From: Clostridium sp. C2-6-12
GTDB taxonomy: Bacteria; Bacillota; Clostridia; Clostridiales; Clostridiaceae
Direction of reading: 5' to 3'
Assembly: GCF_009928485.1 (NCBI RefSeq)
Contig: NZ_JAABNP010000002.1
Span: 186,001 to 250,000 of the forward strand
Length of the DNA: 64,000 bases
Shown: piece by piece, positions 8,897-16,708 of the stretch
Layout: every line of letters begins with the position of its first letter
How positions within the stretch are numbered: position 1 is the stretch's first letter
Translations under genes and position numbers: made by a program
Notes under the pieces: model-generated
The model's input: the letters and a program-made list of their open reading frames with translations, nothing else
The model's database searches: none
Told to the model about the DNA's origin: nothing

Positions 8897-8919
8897 ATCC
8901 ACTGCTTTTAACAGTGAAT
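8897..8919 (-). terminator. Attenuator-like hairpin in the ABC-F leader
   Basis: The CACTG/CAGTG core stem extends to eight pairs with one G-U, has a seven-base loop, and is followed on the minus strand by TTTTTATTT. It is weak on its own but lies upstream of the SD hairpin. Confidence 0.45.
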
Positions 8920-8965
8920 ATATTTAAACCAAATCTTATAATATGTTCTAAAAAGAAACATGGTA

Positions 8966-8994
8966 AATAAAAATCATAATTAGAGATTTTTATT
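8966..8994 (-). promoter_or_regulatory. 10-bp inverted repeat in the ABC-F leader
   Basis: AATAAAAATC and GATTTTTATT pair perfectly around a nine-base loop. A ten-residue reading frame (ATG at 9012, stop at 8980) ends inside this loop after covering the 5' arm, but it has no good ribosome site. Confidence 0.4.
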
Positions 8995-9095
8995 CAACAA
9001 TAAACACAACATATTTTTCTATAAGAAATTATATCAAAAAATCAAAATAAAATTAATTTAAGCTTTAATAAAAGCTCAATAATAAAATTTCTCTT

Positions 9096-9161
9096 TTATT
9101 GATACTTGGTAAAATCATCACTAACTAAGTTATATAATCTACTCTCCTGAAATTTATGCAT
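9096..9161 (-). CDS. Possible 21-residue leader peptide upstream of the ABC-F gene
   Basis: Short frame MHKFQESRLYNLVSDDFTKYQ with AAAGG ten bases before its ATG. Inducible antibiotic-resistance ABC-F genes are commonly preceded by such translated leader ORFs, on which a drug-stalled ribosome changes RNA folding. Position and ribosome site fit, but the ORF is short and not otherwise supported. Confidence 0.35.
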   Translation of the reverse strand: MHKFQESRLYNLVSDDFTKYQ

Positions 9162-9337
9162 AACAATAAAACCTTTATAAAGATTTTTAATTTACATTAA
9201 ATAAATTCTTAAAACACTGTTTTAAAAACAACATGTAAATTTATTTATTTGTTATACTGTAAAACTTTGATTATAGATTACATTCTCATTGTTGAAATTA
9301 CCTTTACCTTTCTTTAATATATTTTGATTATATCATC

Positions 9338-9369
9338 AATTTTATAAAAATTCCATATTTTATAAAATT
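9338..9369 (-). terminator. A/T-only inverted repeat after rnz
   Basis: AATTTTATAAAA and TTTTATAAAATT form 12 pairs around an eight-base loop, 30-60 bases past the rnz stop. It is A/T only, so a weak terminator at best. Confidence 0.35.
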
Positions 9370-9398
9370 TCTTTCTAATTTTTATATATTTTTTCAGT

Positions 9399-10322
9399 TT
9401 AGTTCTCAAAATTCAAAGTCACATTATATCTATCATAACCAATTATGGTGTTATCAAAAATATTTTTTGCATTATTTAAATACATTTCCGGTTCATTCAT
9501 AGCTGTACTAAAATGGGTTAATAATAAATGCTTAGCCTTTCCCTCTTTAGCTAATTTAGCTGCTTCTGAAAATGTCATATGCTTATTTTTTATTGCTTTG
9601 TGTAAATCCTCATCACTTCCATAAGTTCCTTCACATACAAAATAATCACTATTTTCAACAAAGCTAGGAATTTCTTTTGTAGGTCTAGTATCAGTTATTA
9701 TACTTATTTTTATACCATTTCGTCCTCTACCTAAAACCATATCACTTGTATATATTACCCCATCAACAATAATTTGTTCATCTTTTTTTTGTAACTTATT
9801 CCATAGTGTTTTAGGTACATTATTCTTAATTGCTTTTTCTACCTCAAATTTAGGCTGCCTAGCAAAGTAAAAACTATAACCTATACAGGGTGATGAATGA
9901 TCAAGTTCTAAAGATGATATTTTAATTTCACCTGTGATGAATTCATTATATATCTCTATAGTTTCTTTAGGATTTTCTATTATATTAATTTCATAAGGAA
10001 GCCAATTTGCTATTACCCTTAATTTATTAACTGTATCTGTTATTCCTTCTGGACCTATTATGGTAAGCGGTTCAGTTCTCCCGCTGTTTCCAATAGTTCC
10101 AAGTAGTCCTGGAAGTCCTACAATATGATCTCCATGAATATGTGTAATGCATATAATATCTATAGACTTAAAGCCTGCATTTGAAATTCTCATTGATACT
10201 TGAGTTCCTTCACCGCAGTCAACAAGAATTTTCCTTCCTTTATAATTAAGCAACAAGGCTGATAAAAATCTATTTGGCATAGGCATTCCACCACCGCAGC
10301 CCAGTAACAGTAAATCAATCAT
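9399..10322 (-). CDS. rnz: Ribonuclease Z (tRNA 3'-processing endonuclease)
   Basis: 307 residues, the standard length for bacterial RNase Z, a metallo-beta-lactamase-fold zinc enzyme that trims tRNA 3' trailers. The N-terminal [22 protein letters not shown] is typical. The zinc motif is H61-I-H63-G-D65-H66 ([15 protein letters not shown]). Later ligands fit at [24 protein letters not shown] and LLLTHFS. The ATG follows AAAGGAG. It is transcribed on its own, with tiny genes upstream. Confidence 0.96.
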   Translation of the reverse strand: MIDLLLLGCGGGMPMPNRFLSALLLNYKGRKILVDCGEGTQVSMRISNAGFKSIDIICITHIHGDHIVGLPGLLGTIGNSGRTEPLTIIGPEGITDTVNKLRVIANWLPYEINIIENPKETIEIYNEFITGEIKISSLELDHSSPCIGYSFYFARQPKFEVEKAIKNNVPKTLWNKLQKKDEQIIVDGVIYTSDMVLGRGRNGIKISIITDTRPTKEIPSFVENSDYFVCEGTYGSDEDLHKAIKNKHMTFSEAAKLAKEGKAKHLLLTHFSTAMNEPEMYLNNAKNIFDNTIIGYDRYNVTLNFEN

Positions 10323-10375
10323 ATTAGGACTCCTTTCCTAGTATTTTAAATATTTTTTCACATTTACATATCTTA

Positions 10376-10513
10376 TTATAATGAAGTTCTACCACTATGA
10401 AGCAACATTCTACCTATTACCTTTTTTGGCTTTTCATTATTCTTAGTATTTTTTCCTTTTTGTTTCTTCTCCTCGATTATTTTTTTCATCATTTCTATAT
10501 TTTTTTCGTTCAT
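10376..10513 (-). CDS. 45-residue basic protein, paralogue of the neighbouring small protein
   Basis: Reading frame MNEKNIEMMKKIIEEKKQKG..., ending HSGRTSL, preceded by a strong GGAGG site nine bases from the ATG. The first 20 residues are almost identical to those of the protein encoded at 10589-10768, so this is a tandem duplicate with a diverged tail. It is rich in Lys and Asn, with no signal peptide or membrane segment. The duplication with conserved start and ribosome site argues that both are real genes. Function unknown; nucleic-acid binding is conceivable from charge alone. Confidence 0.65.
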   Translation of the reverse strand: MNEKNIEMMKKIIEEKKQKGKNTKNNEKPKKVIGRMLLHSGRTSL

Positions 10514-10588
10514 TTTTCTTCCTCCAATTAAATTATATTATTATTATAACCTCTTTTATAAATAAAACAATTTATCTTATTCCATATT

Positions 10589-10768
10589 CTATTTATCAAA
10601 TAATCCTCCGCCATTTCCAACCTTGACACCTTTCGATGCACTTCTTCCCATGATATTTCCTGCACTTCCTGATACTTTGTTAGCTCTTTTATTTGCCTTC
10701 GAGCTATTTCCTTTTTGCTTTTTTTCCTCTATTAATTTTTTCATCATTTCTATATTCTTTTCGTTCAT
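10589..10768 (-). CDS. 59-residue basic protein of unknown function
   Basis: I start at the second ATG (10768, MNEKNIEMMKKLIEEKKQKG...), eight bases behind GAGG; the first ATG lies too close to that site. The alignment with the paralogue at 10376-10513 supports this start. An N-terminal charged helix is followed by a Ser/Gly-rich tail (SGSAGNIMGRSASKG...GNGGGLFDK) that looks disordered. Cytoplasmic, function unknown. Confidence 0.75.
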   Translation of the reverse strand: MNEKNIEMMKKLIEEKKQKGNSSKANKRANKVSGSAGNIMGRSASKGVKVGNGGGLFDK

Positions 10769-10970
10769 TGGCATTACCTCACTTGATTTTTCTACTCATA
10801 GATAATGAATATTTTGTGCTTATCATAATCACTTACCTTATTATACACAAAAACCTATACTAAGCATAATATTTATTAAAATGATATATACTTTTTATTA
10901 GTTCAAACTTCATAAGATTAAAAATTTCAACTCATCAAAAAGGATAGATTACTCGAATTAATTAATAAAA

Positions 10971-11047
10971 AATATATGTTGCAAATAATTTCTGCAAAAT
11001 TAACCATTATACTTAGCTTAGCAGAAATAAAATTTGCAACATATATT
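10971..11047 (-). terminator. Long hairpin terminator of the pirin gene
   Basis: Arms 10971-10995 and 11021-11047 pair over about 23 bases (ATATATGTTGCAAA... with small internal mismatches). They are followed on the minus strand by TTTTTTATT, 16 bases past the pirin stop codon. Confidence 0.75.
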
Positions 11048-11062
11048 AAATGTTAATAATTA

Positions 11063-11764
11063 TTATATCTCTTTTTTCATCTCCAACACTAGGAAATGTG
11101 AATTTTCCTTTGCTTTAACTTGAATATTTTCTTCTACAATTTCTAAAGCATCTTTTTCATTTAATTCTATATTATTAATTATAGAATTTCCCTCAATTTG
11201 AACTAAGTATGCCTGCCTGTTATCTCCTATTATTAATCCTTCTTCTTTACCTTCATCTAAATAAATGGAATATATATTAACATCTTGATGAATTTTAATT
11301 GGTGCATTTCCTTCAGTACTGGAAACCATATGGAGCCATTTATTTTCTCTATCTCTCCAGTTAAATTTCTTTTCTCCGTAGTTAGGTTCATAATCCTTTT
11401 TATCAGGGAAAATCCATATTTGAAGTAATCGTAGCTCTTCATCACCAAGATTATATTCGCTATGATAAACACCTGTACCAGCACTCATATACTGCACTTC
11501 GCCTCTGCTCAATTCATGTGAATTACCCATGCTATCTTTATGAGTTAACTTCCCGTTTACAACATAAGTAAAAATCTCCATGTCATTATGAGGATGCATA
11601 GAAAAGCCAGTTTTAGGCTCTATTACATCGTCATTTATAACTCTAAGCTTTCCAAAATTAATATTTAAAGGATTATAGTATTCTGAAAAAGAAAAGTGAA
11701 AGGAACTTTTTAACCATCCCAAGTTACTTTTCCCCATATTTTTATTATCTATTTTTTTTAACAT
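11063..11764 (-). CDS. Pirin-family cupin protein
   Basis: 233 residues from the ATG at 11764, chosen because GGAGG lies nine bases upstream; a longer frame starts inside that ribosome site. Pirins are bicupin proteins. The metal site of the N-terminal cupin is visible as GFSMHPHNDMEIFTYVVNGKLTHKDSMG followed by EVQYMSAGTGVYHSEYN. Some pirins are quercetin 2,3-dioxygenases, and others respond to oxidants or electrophiles. It lies downstream of a MarR regulator and both promoters carry the same 14-bp palindrome, so it is probably repressed by that MarR protein and induced by its ligand. Confidence 0.92.
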   Translation of the reverse strand: MLKKIDNKNMGKSNLGWLKSSFHFSFSEYYNPLNINFGKLRVINDDVIEPKTGFSMHPHNDMEIFTYVVNGKLTHKDSMGNSHELSRGEVQYMSAGTGVYHSEYNLGDEELRLLQIWIFPDKKDYEPNYGEKKFNWRDRENKWLHMVSSTEGNAPIKIHQDVNIYSIYLDEGKEEGLIIGDNRQAYLVQIEGNSIINNIELNEKDALEIVEENIQVKAKENSHFLVLEMKKEI

Positions 11765-11782
11765 AATATGCGCCTCCATTTA

Positions 11783-11796
11783 TCACTAATTAGTGA
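11783..11796. promoter_or_regulatory. MarR-type operator before the pirin gene
   Basis: Perfect palindrome TCACTAATTAGTGA, 19 bases upstream of the pirin ATG and identical to the one in the marR promoter. At this position the repressor would lie in the 5' untranslated region or at the transcription start. Confidence 0.7.
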
Positions 11797-11810
11797 CATT
11801 TAAATAAATT

Positions 11811-11845
11811 TTATATCAAATTATATATTTTATAATTTGATATAA
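11811..11845 (-). terminator. 15-bp A/T-rich inverted repeat between marR and pirin
   Basis: Arms 11811-11825 and 11831-11845 pair perfectly (core ATATCAAATTATA) with a five-base loop. It may be a weak terminator for marR or a second regulatory dyad for the pirin promoter; no strong U-tract follows. Confidence 0.4.
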
Positions 11846-11898
11846 TTATTTTCCAAACTCAATCTATAACTCATGAAAAATTTCTATATAATTTCAAG

Positions 11899-12351
11899 TT
11901 ATTTTAAATCTTTAAACTTCTTCAATATTTTTTTTAACTCTAATTTTTCTTCAATAGTTAAAATACTAAAAATCTCGTTAATATTTTCAACATGTTTTGG
12001 AAAAATATCCTCCATAATTTTTCTTCCCTTATCCGTCAATGAGATTATCATTGATCTTTTATCATCTGGATCTGGGTATTTACTTATAAACTCATCCTTT
12101 TCTAAATTTTTTATAACAACAGTAATATTTCCTGAAGTAGTTAATATTTTTTCTATTATTTCGCAGATTCTTAAATCACCTTTATTATAAAGGGCTTCTA
12201 AAACTGCAAATTGAGAACTAGTTAATCCTCCAGCCTTCATGGTTTCGTATTCCATCTTATGAATCTTTTGTTCTGCCCTTGTAAAAACCACCAAAGTAGA
12301 TAAATTTAAATTTGTTTCATAGTTATTATCTAAATCATATTTCTTATCCAT
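11899..12351 (-). CDS. MarR-family transcriptional repressor
   Basis: 150 residues with the MarR winged-helix layout: dimer helices at both ends, a recognition region LTSSQFAVLEALYNKGDLRICEIIEKILTTSGNITVVIKNLEKDEFI, and the wing YPDPDDKRSMIISLTDKGRK. The DxRxxxxxLTxxG signature is present (DKRSMIISLTDKG). Its closest functional types (MhqR-like) sense electrophiles and quinones, which I infer only from the pirin neighbour. The promoter has TTGACA and TAAATT with the palindromic operator filling the spacer. The -10 ends six bases before the ATG and no ribosome site is visible, suggesting a leaderless, autorepressed transcript. Confidence 0.93.
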   Translation of the reverse strand: MDKKYDLDNNYETNLNLSTLVVFTRAEQKIHKMEYETMKAGGLTSSQFAVLEALYNKGDLRICEIIEKILTTSGNITVVIKNLEKDEFISKYPDPDDKRSMIISLTDKGRKIMEDIFPKHVENINEIFSILTIEEKLELKKILKKFKDLK

Positions 12352-12357
12352 GTTTAA

Positions 12358-12386
12358 AATTTATCACTAATTAGTGACAATGTCAA
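12358..12386 (-). promoter_or_regulatory. marR promoter with operator in the spacer
   Basis: Minus strand: -35 TTGACA (12386-12381), 17-bp spacer, -10 TAAATT (12363-12358). The palindrome TCACTAATTAGTGA occupies 12364-12377, that is, almost the whole spacer. Binding there would block RNA polymerase. Confidence 0.72.
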
Positions 12387-12484
12387 CATAATAAGTTTCG
12401 ATTTAGCAAGAACTATAAAAACTTCTGTTACATATTTATGTCTTTCCAAAGATTATGTAAAAATTGCTTTTACATAAATAAAAA

Positions 12485-12508
12485 CACTTAAGCTTTTAAA
12501 CTTAAGTG
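12485..12508 (-). terminator. Intrinsic terminator of the desulfoferrodoxin gene
   Basis: The CACTTAAG/CTTAAGTG stem (extended by flanking A/T pairs) has an eight-base loop and TTTTTATTTA after it on the minus strand. Confidence 0.85.
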
Positions 12509-12526
12509 CTTTAATAACCCTAATAA

Positions 12527-12895
12527 TTATATTTCAGCTTTCCATAATCCATGCAAATTACAATATGCATAAACTACTGCTTTTCCTTTATCTACAAAAA
12601 CTGCTTCTGGCTTTTCGCCTGGTGATAATGTAATTCTTTCAGTACTCTTATCTGAACATACTGCAATCCATTCTATATAATGTTCTTCTGTCATAGGATG
12701 TTCAGCTGATCCTACTTTTACATGTAATTTTCCATCTTTTCTTTCTACTACTGGAACATGTTTTTCTTGTGCTGCATCTGTAGAATTAGCGTCTAGCTTA
12801 GTCATAGGTTTACCACAACACACCAATTGACCTCCACCATTTTTTATAACTCCTACAATATTCCCACATAATTCACAACGATAAAATGAAACCAT
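12527..12895 (-). CDS. dfx: Desulfoferrodoxin (superoxide reductase)
   Basis: 122-residue 2Fe superoxide reductase that converts superoxide to peroxide in anaerobes. The N-terminal rubredoxin-like site I uses C7, C10, C26 and C27 (CELC and VCCGKPM). Site II ligands are H46 (EKHVP), H66 (EHPM), H72 (EHYIEW), C112 and H115 (YCNLHG), with E44 next to the first His. Length and ligand set are those of a two-centre desulfoferrodoxin. AAAGGTGG precedes the ATG. It is transcribed alone with its own terminator, next to a presumably stress-responsive marR/pirin pair. Confidence 0.97.
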   Translation of the reverse strand: MVSFYRCELCGNIVGVIKNGGGQLVCCGKPMTKLDANSTDAAQEKHVPVVERKDGKLHVKVGSAEHPMTEEHYIEWIAVCSDKSTERITLSPGEKPEAVFVDKGKAVVYAYCNLHGLWKAEI

Positions 12896-12979
12896 AATTT
12901 AACCACCTTTCACCATATTATGAATATATTATAACATATTTTCCTATAAGCTTCATCAATTATATTGCAAAAGCTTACA

Positions 12980-14242
12980 TTATTTCTTATATTTTTTTAT
13001 TACATCCATATCTTTTTCAGTAATTTCTTCATTTGAATACCTTGCTTTTTCATACACTTTAGTTATGTCAGCTATATTTTCTGAAGCTTTATGAAGCACT
13101 TCTTTTTGTATTTCACACGTACTAGAAGAGTTATTAATAATAATATTGTTTCTTTTATACTTTAATATTTTATTCTTATAAAATCTTCTTATTTTTTCTC
13201 TATCAGTTAAAAATAAGCTCTTTCTAATTTCTCTTTTTATTTTATTAATCTTTTCTTTAAGTTCACCTTCATTTTTATTAGTAAATACAAATGTCACTTT
13301 ATCTTTATTTTTTAACATTTTTATATATATTAATAATCTATTTAAAGCTAAATAGCTTGCAGATATAATAATTATGGCTCCAATTATATCTAATAATAGA
13401 AAAATAGCTTTAGCCAATATTCCAGGTGGTTCATTATTTCCATTGCCTAGTTTATAAAGCCCATTCATGTAGTTTCCACCAGATGATATTTGAAAATTAT
13501 TATTTTGACTATCTATACTCTCTTTTGCAGTATGAGGCAGGCTTCTTGAAATTTTATTTGTTACATAATTAGCCCAGTCAAAAACTCCACTTTTATATAA
13601 CACAAATAAAATTATGCAAATCAATAATATAGTTCCACCTATAAATATATTACTATCCTTTCTATTAAAACTTTCATTTTCAATATCATCTAAAGATAAT
13701 CGCTTATTTCTTGCTTTACAAATATATGCTATTGATATACACATTATAAAAATAGAAATGAAACATATAAATATTTGAAACTTATTAAGTTGAAGACCAG
13801 CTGCAAAAATTATTTGAGGTATTAATAATGTTTCAGCTAGTAAAAGTTTATATTTATTAAAGTCAAATCTTTGGACTACAATACTTCTTCTCATACTAAT
13901 AATTGTCCAAATAATAGGAACTAGTATAAAAACATATTGATTAAAATGAACTAATATAGTTAACCACATGGCAGAAACTAATACTATAAATAAAATAAAT
14001 TTACTTAATGTTTTTATTTTATGCCTTAAATAAGTCATAAAAAATACTGGTAAAATTGATAAAAGATTTAAATATAACATATTTTCGTTTTCATTAACTA
14101 TGTAATTTACAATTGCAACTATTGGATATATGCACAAAAAATAAATTAAATTTTCTACTAATTGATACCATAAAGTTTTTACATGATGACTTTTCATATA
14201 TTCATCTGTTATTGAATAAACTTGTACTTCATTTTCCATCAT
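12980..14242 (-). CDS. Multi-spanning membrane protein of a MoxR/DUF58 operon
   Basis: About 420 residues. I start at the ATG at 14242, which overlaps the TGA of the DUF58 gene; an in-frame ATG at 14254 lies inside the upstream gene. Residues about 25-180 contain five or six membrane helices. A further helix lies near 200-225 and another near 275-300, and the C-terminal 110 residues are soluble and very Lys-rich. In related operons this position holds a transglutaminase/DUF4129 membrane protein. Here the helices and the C-terminal cytosolic tail remain but I find no Cys-His-Asp transglutaminase core. Function unknown, probably envelope-related with MoxR and DUF58. Confidence 0.8.
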   Translation of the reverse strand: MMENEVQVYSITDEYMKSHHVKTLWYQLVENLIYFLCIYPIVAIVNYIVNENENMLYLNLLSILPVFFMTYLRHKIKTLSKFILFIVLVSAMWLTILVHFNQYVFILVPIIWTIISMRRSIVVQRFDFNKYKLLLAETLLIPQIIFAAGLQLNKFQIFICFISIFIMCISIAYICKARNKRLSLDDIENESFNRKDSNIFIGGTILLICIILFVLYKSGVFDWANYVTNKISRSLPHTAKESIDSQNNNFQISSGGNYMNGLYKLGNGNNEPPGILAKAIFLLLDIIGAIIIISASYLALNRLLIYIKMLKNKDKVTFVFTNKNEGELKEKINKIKREIRKSLFLTDREKIRRFYKNKILKYKRNNIIINNSSSTCEIQKEVLHKASENIADITKVYEKARYSNEEITEKDMDVIKKYKK

Positions 14243-15354
14243 TCCACATCCCATATTATTACTTCATTTAAATTTTCTAATAATATTTCAGTATTTTTTT
14301 CTTTAGGAATAATCCATTTAACATCAAAATCATTTTCTTTTGCGTTATTAACTGCTTCTCTCATACCATTTCTAGTTGCATTTGATATTACTATCCATAA
14401 AGGTTCTCTATTATCCTTAATAACATGCTCATTTATAAAATTAGAAATATTATTTTCGTTACATGAAGTTATATTTATCTTGGCAAGACCTTCATTAAAC
14501 AAAATTCCATGATCTTGTTCGCATCCACTATATACTTCTATATTAGAATCAGTATCTAAATCAATGCTATCTGTTATTAATCCAACTTTTATTCCTTGTT
14601 TTGAAAATTCCTCATATATTGTTGCTGCTATACTTATTCCTTCTTCAACAACTTGATCTAAAACCCATTCATTTTCCTTTTGGCAGCTTAAAAAAATGAG
14701 AATTTCCTGACTTGCTGTATAGTTATATACATTTACCTTAAGTTCATTACTTCTTGCACTTGCAGACCAATTCACATCCTTCATGCTATCTGAGGTAACA
14801 TAATCTCTTATACCTCTTCTCTCATAAGGATCATAAATCAAATGCTTTTTTGTAATAATATCACCAAGTAGTTTTTTGAATTGAACATCATATTTTAATT
14901 CGGACAAAATTTTAGGAAAAATAAATAAAACTTCATTAACATCATGCTTTTTCACAAATTTATCTGTAACAAATAAATCTGAACATATTACGTCCATGTT
15001 TTCTAATTTAAAACATCCTCGTTTTTTTCCTATTATAACTACTTCCCTTTCTAGTTTTTCATATCCTAATAATGATAATTCCTCACTTCTACGTTCTAAA
15101 TTAGATATCTTTTTTTCCTCAATTTGATCAAAAGAGATTTTTGCAGACATCATATATTGAATTCGAAGCCACCATAGAGGGAGCCATTTCCTATTAATAA
15201 AAGTTTGTTTGAGTTTTGTCTTTTCTCCTTCAAATATAGCTTCATCTTCAAATTTAAATTCTAAAAATAAATTTTTAAAGCAGTATTTTGCATATAACTT
15301 ATGTTGAAACTCATAGAAAAATAGAATAAGGACTATTATTAATACTATTTCCAT
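14239..15354 (-). CDS. DUF58-domain protein with N-terminal membrane anchor
   Basis: 371 residues from the ATG at 15354, six bases behind GGGTGA; the frame extends to a TTG without support. One N-terminal hydrophobic stretch (EIVLIIVLILFFYEF) anchors the protein. The DUF58 core is recognised by DPYERRGIRDYVTSDSMKDVNWSASARSNELKVNVYN. DUF58 proteins have a von Willebrand-factor-A-like fold and are encoded with MoxR ATPases, which are thought to act as chaperones. The gene lies 80 bases after moxR and overlaps the next membrane-protein gene. Confidence 0.88.
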   Translation of the reverse strand: MEIVLIIVLILFFYEFQHKLYAKYCFKNLFLEFKFEDEAIFEGEKTKLKQTFINRKWLPLWWLRIQYMMSAKISFDQIEEKKISNLERRSEELSLLGYEKLEREVVIIGKKRGCFKLENMDVICSDLFVTDKFVKKHDVNEVLFIFPKILSELKYDVQFKKLLGDIITKKHLIYDPYERRGIRDYVTSDSMKDVNWSASARSNELKVNVYNYTASQEILIFLSCQKENEWVLDQVVEEGISIAATIYEEFSKQGIKVGLITDSIDLDTDSNIEVYSGCEQDHGILFNEGLAKINITSCNENNISNFINEHVIKDNREPLWIVISNATRNGMREAVNNAKENDFDVKWIIPKEKNTEILLENLNEVIIWDVE

Positions 15355-15434
15355 ATAATCACCCAAATCTTTTCTTAATTAAGTATATTAATAACTTAAA
15401 GCCACTTATTAGCTTCAATATCTAATTGATTAAT

Positions 15435-16382
15435 TTATTTATTCCACGCTTCTATTGGGACTTCAACTTTTTCTAAAAGTTCACAAATTACATCTTCATT
15501 TGATATTCCTTTTATCCTTAAACTATTTTTAATAATAAGTCTATGTGAAAATATAAAAGGCGCTAATATCTTTACATCATCTGGATTAACAAAACTTCTA
15601 CCTTGTATGGCTGCATACACCTGACAAGCTTTAAGCATTGCCAAAGCTCCTCTTGGACTTACTCCTAATATTATCTTTTCATTGTTTAAGGTTTCGTTTA
15701 CGATTTTTAATATGTATTCCTGAATATCATCACTTACAAATATCTTTTTAGAAATGTCTCTTGCTTTTAAAATATCTTCTTTTTCACATACACTTTTTAA
15801 TTCCTCTAAAGGATTGTCTTCAATGAATCTTTTAAAGATTTGTTTTCCTTCTTCTATGGTTGGATGTCCCATATTTATTTTTATTAAAAATCTATCTAAT
15901 TGAGCTTCTGGAAGTGGAAATGTTCCTTGAGATTCAACTGGATTTTGTGATGCTATTACAAAGAAAGGTTTATCTAATATATAAGTGGTTCCATCTATAG
16001 AAACCTGCTTTTCTTCCATGGATTCTAAGAGACTTGATTGAGTTCTTGGAGTAGCTCTATTAATTTCATCTGCTAATAATATGTTTGTAAAAACAGGTCC
16101 TTTTCTTAAGGTAAATTCTCCAAACTTTTGATTATAGTAATTTATACCTGTCAAATCTGAAGGCATTAAATCAGGCGTAAATTGAACCCTTTTAAAATCA
16201 CAATTAACTGATTTGGCCAAGCTCCTTGCAAGGACTGTCTTTCCTGTCCCAGGAACATCCTCTAAAAGTACATGACCTCCAGAAATTAAAGCTGTAATTA
16301 CAATATCTATTACTTGATCCTTTCCAATTATAACCCTTTGTATATTTTCTTTTATGCTATCTGCTAATATTTTTACGTCCAT
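15435..16382 (-). CDS. MoxR-family AAA+ ATPase
   Basis: 315 residues, normal for MoxR. Walker A is GHVLLEDVPGTGKTVLARSLA (about 33-53) and Walker B is NILLADEINRATPRTQSSLLESMEE. Sensor 1 is FFVIASQNPVE and sensor 2 is VSPRGALAMLKACQ. MoxR ATPases help assemble or activate partner complexes, usually with a DUF58 protein encoded next door, as here. The start follows AGGAGAGGAG. It is first in a three-gene operon (moxR, DUF58, membrane protein). Confidence 0.94.
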   Translation of the reverse strand: MDVKILADSIKENIQRVIIGKDQVIDIVITALISGGHVLLEDVPGTGKTVLARSLAKSVNCDFKRVQFTPDLMPSDLTGINYYNQKFGEFTLRKGPVFTNILLADEINRATPRTQSSLLESMEEKQVSIDGTTYILDKPFFVIASQNPVESQGTFPLPEAQLDRFLIKINMGHPTIEEGKQIFKRFIEDNPLEELKSVCEKEDILKARDISKKIFVSDDIQEYILKIVNETLNNEKIILGVSPRGALAMLKACQVYAAIQGRSFVNPDDVKILAPFIFSHRLIIKNSLRIKGISNEDVICELLEKVEVPIEAWNK

Positions 16383-16579
16383 TTTTTCTCCTCTCCTGTT
16401 AAACCAATTTATATTATTACTTAATTTCTTTAAAACTCACTTATTATATAGTAATAAATATACTAAATGAATTTATTATAGAATTTCCTTATATTAGTAT
16501 TATAGAACAGTTACATATAACTTGTAAGGGTTTTCACCTTTATAAATTAAATTTGTAAAATTATACAAACATAAATAAA

Positions 16580-16611
16580 GGCCGGAAGAATCTTATACAA
16601 AACTTCCAGCC
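16580..16611 (-). terminator. Terminator of the nfn operon
   Basis: A nine-pair stem, GGCTGGAAG/CTTCCGGCC on the minus strand, is followed by TTTATTTATG. It lies about 100 bases past the nfnB stop codon. The rest of 16383-16708 shows nothing besides the presumed moxR promoter. Confidence 0.78.
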
Positions 16612-16708
16612 CTTAAATAAAATATTTATTTTATTAACCGCAAAATAATTTAGTTATATATGTTCTAATAAATTTAAGTTCCTAATTGCAAAAAAATTGC
16701 TAAATAAA

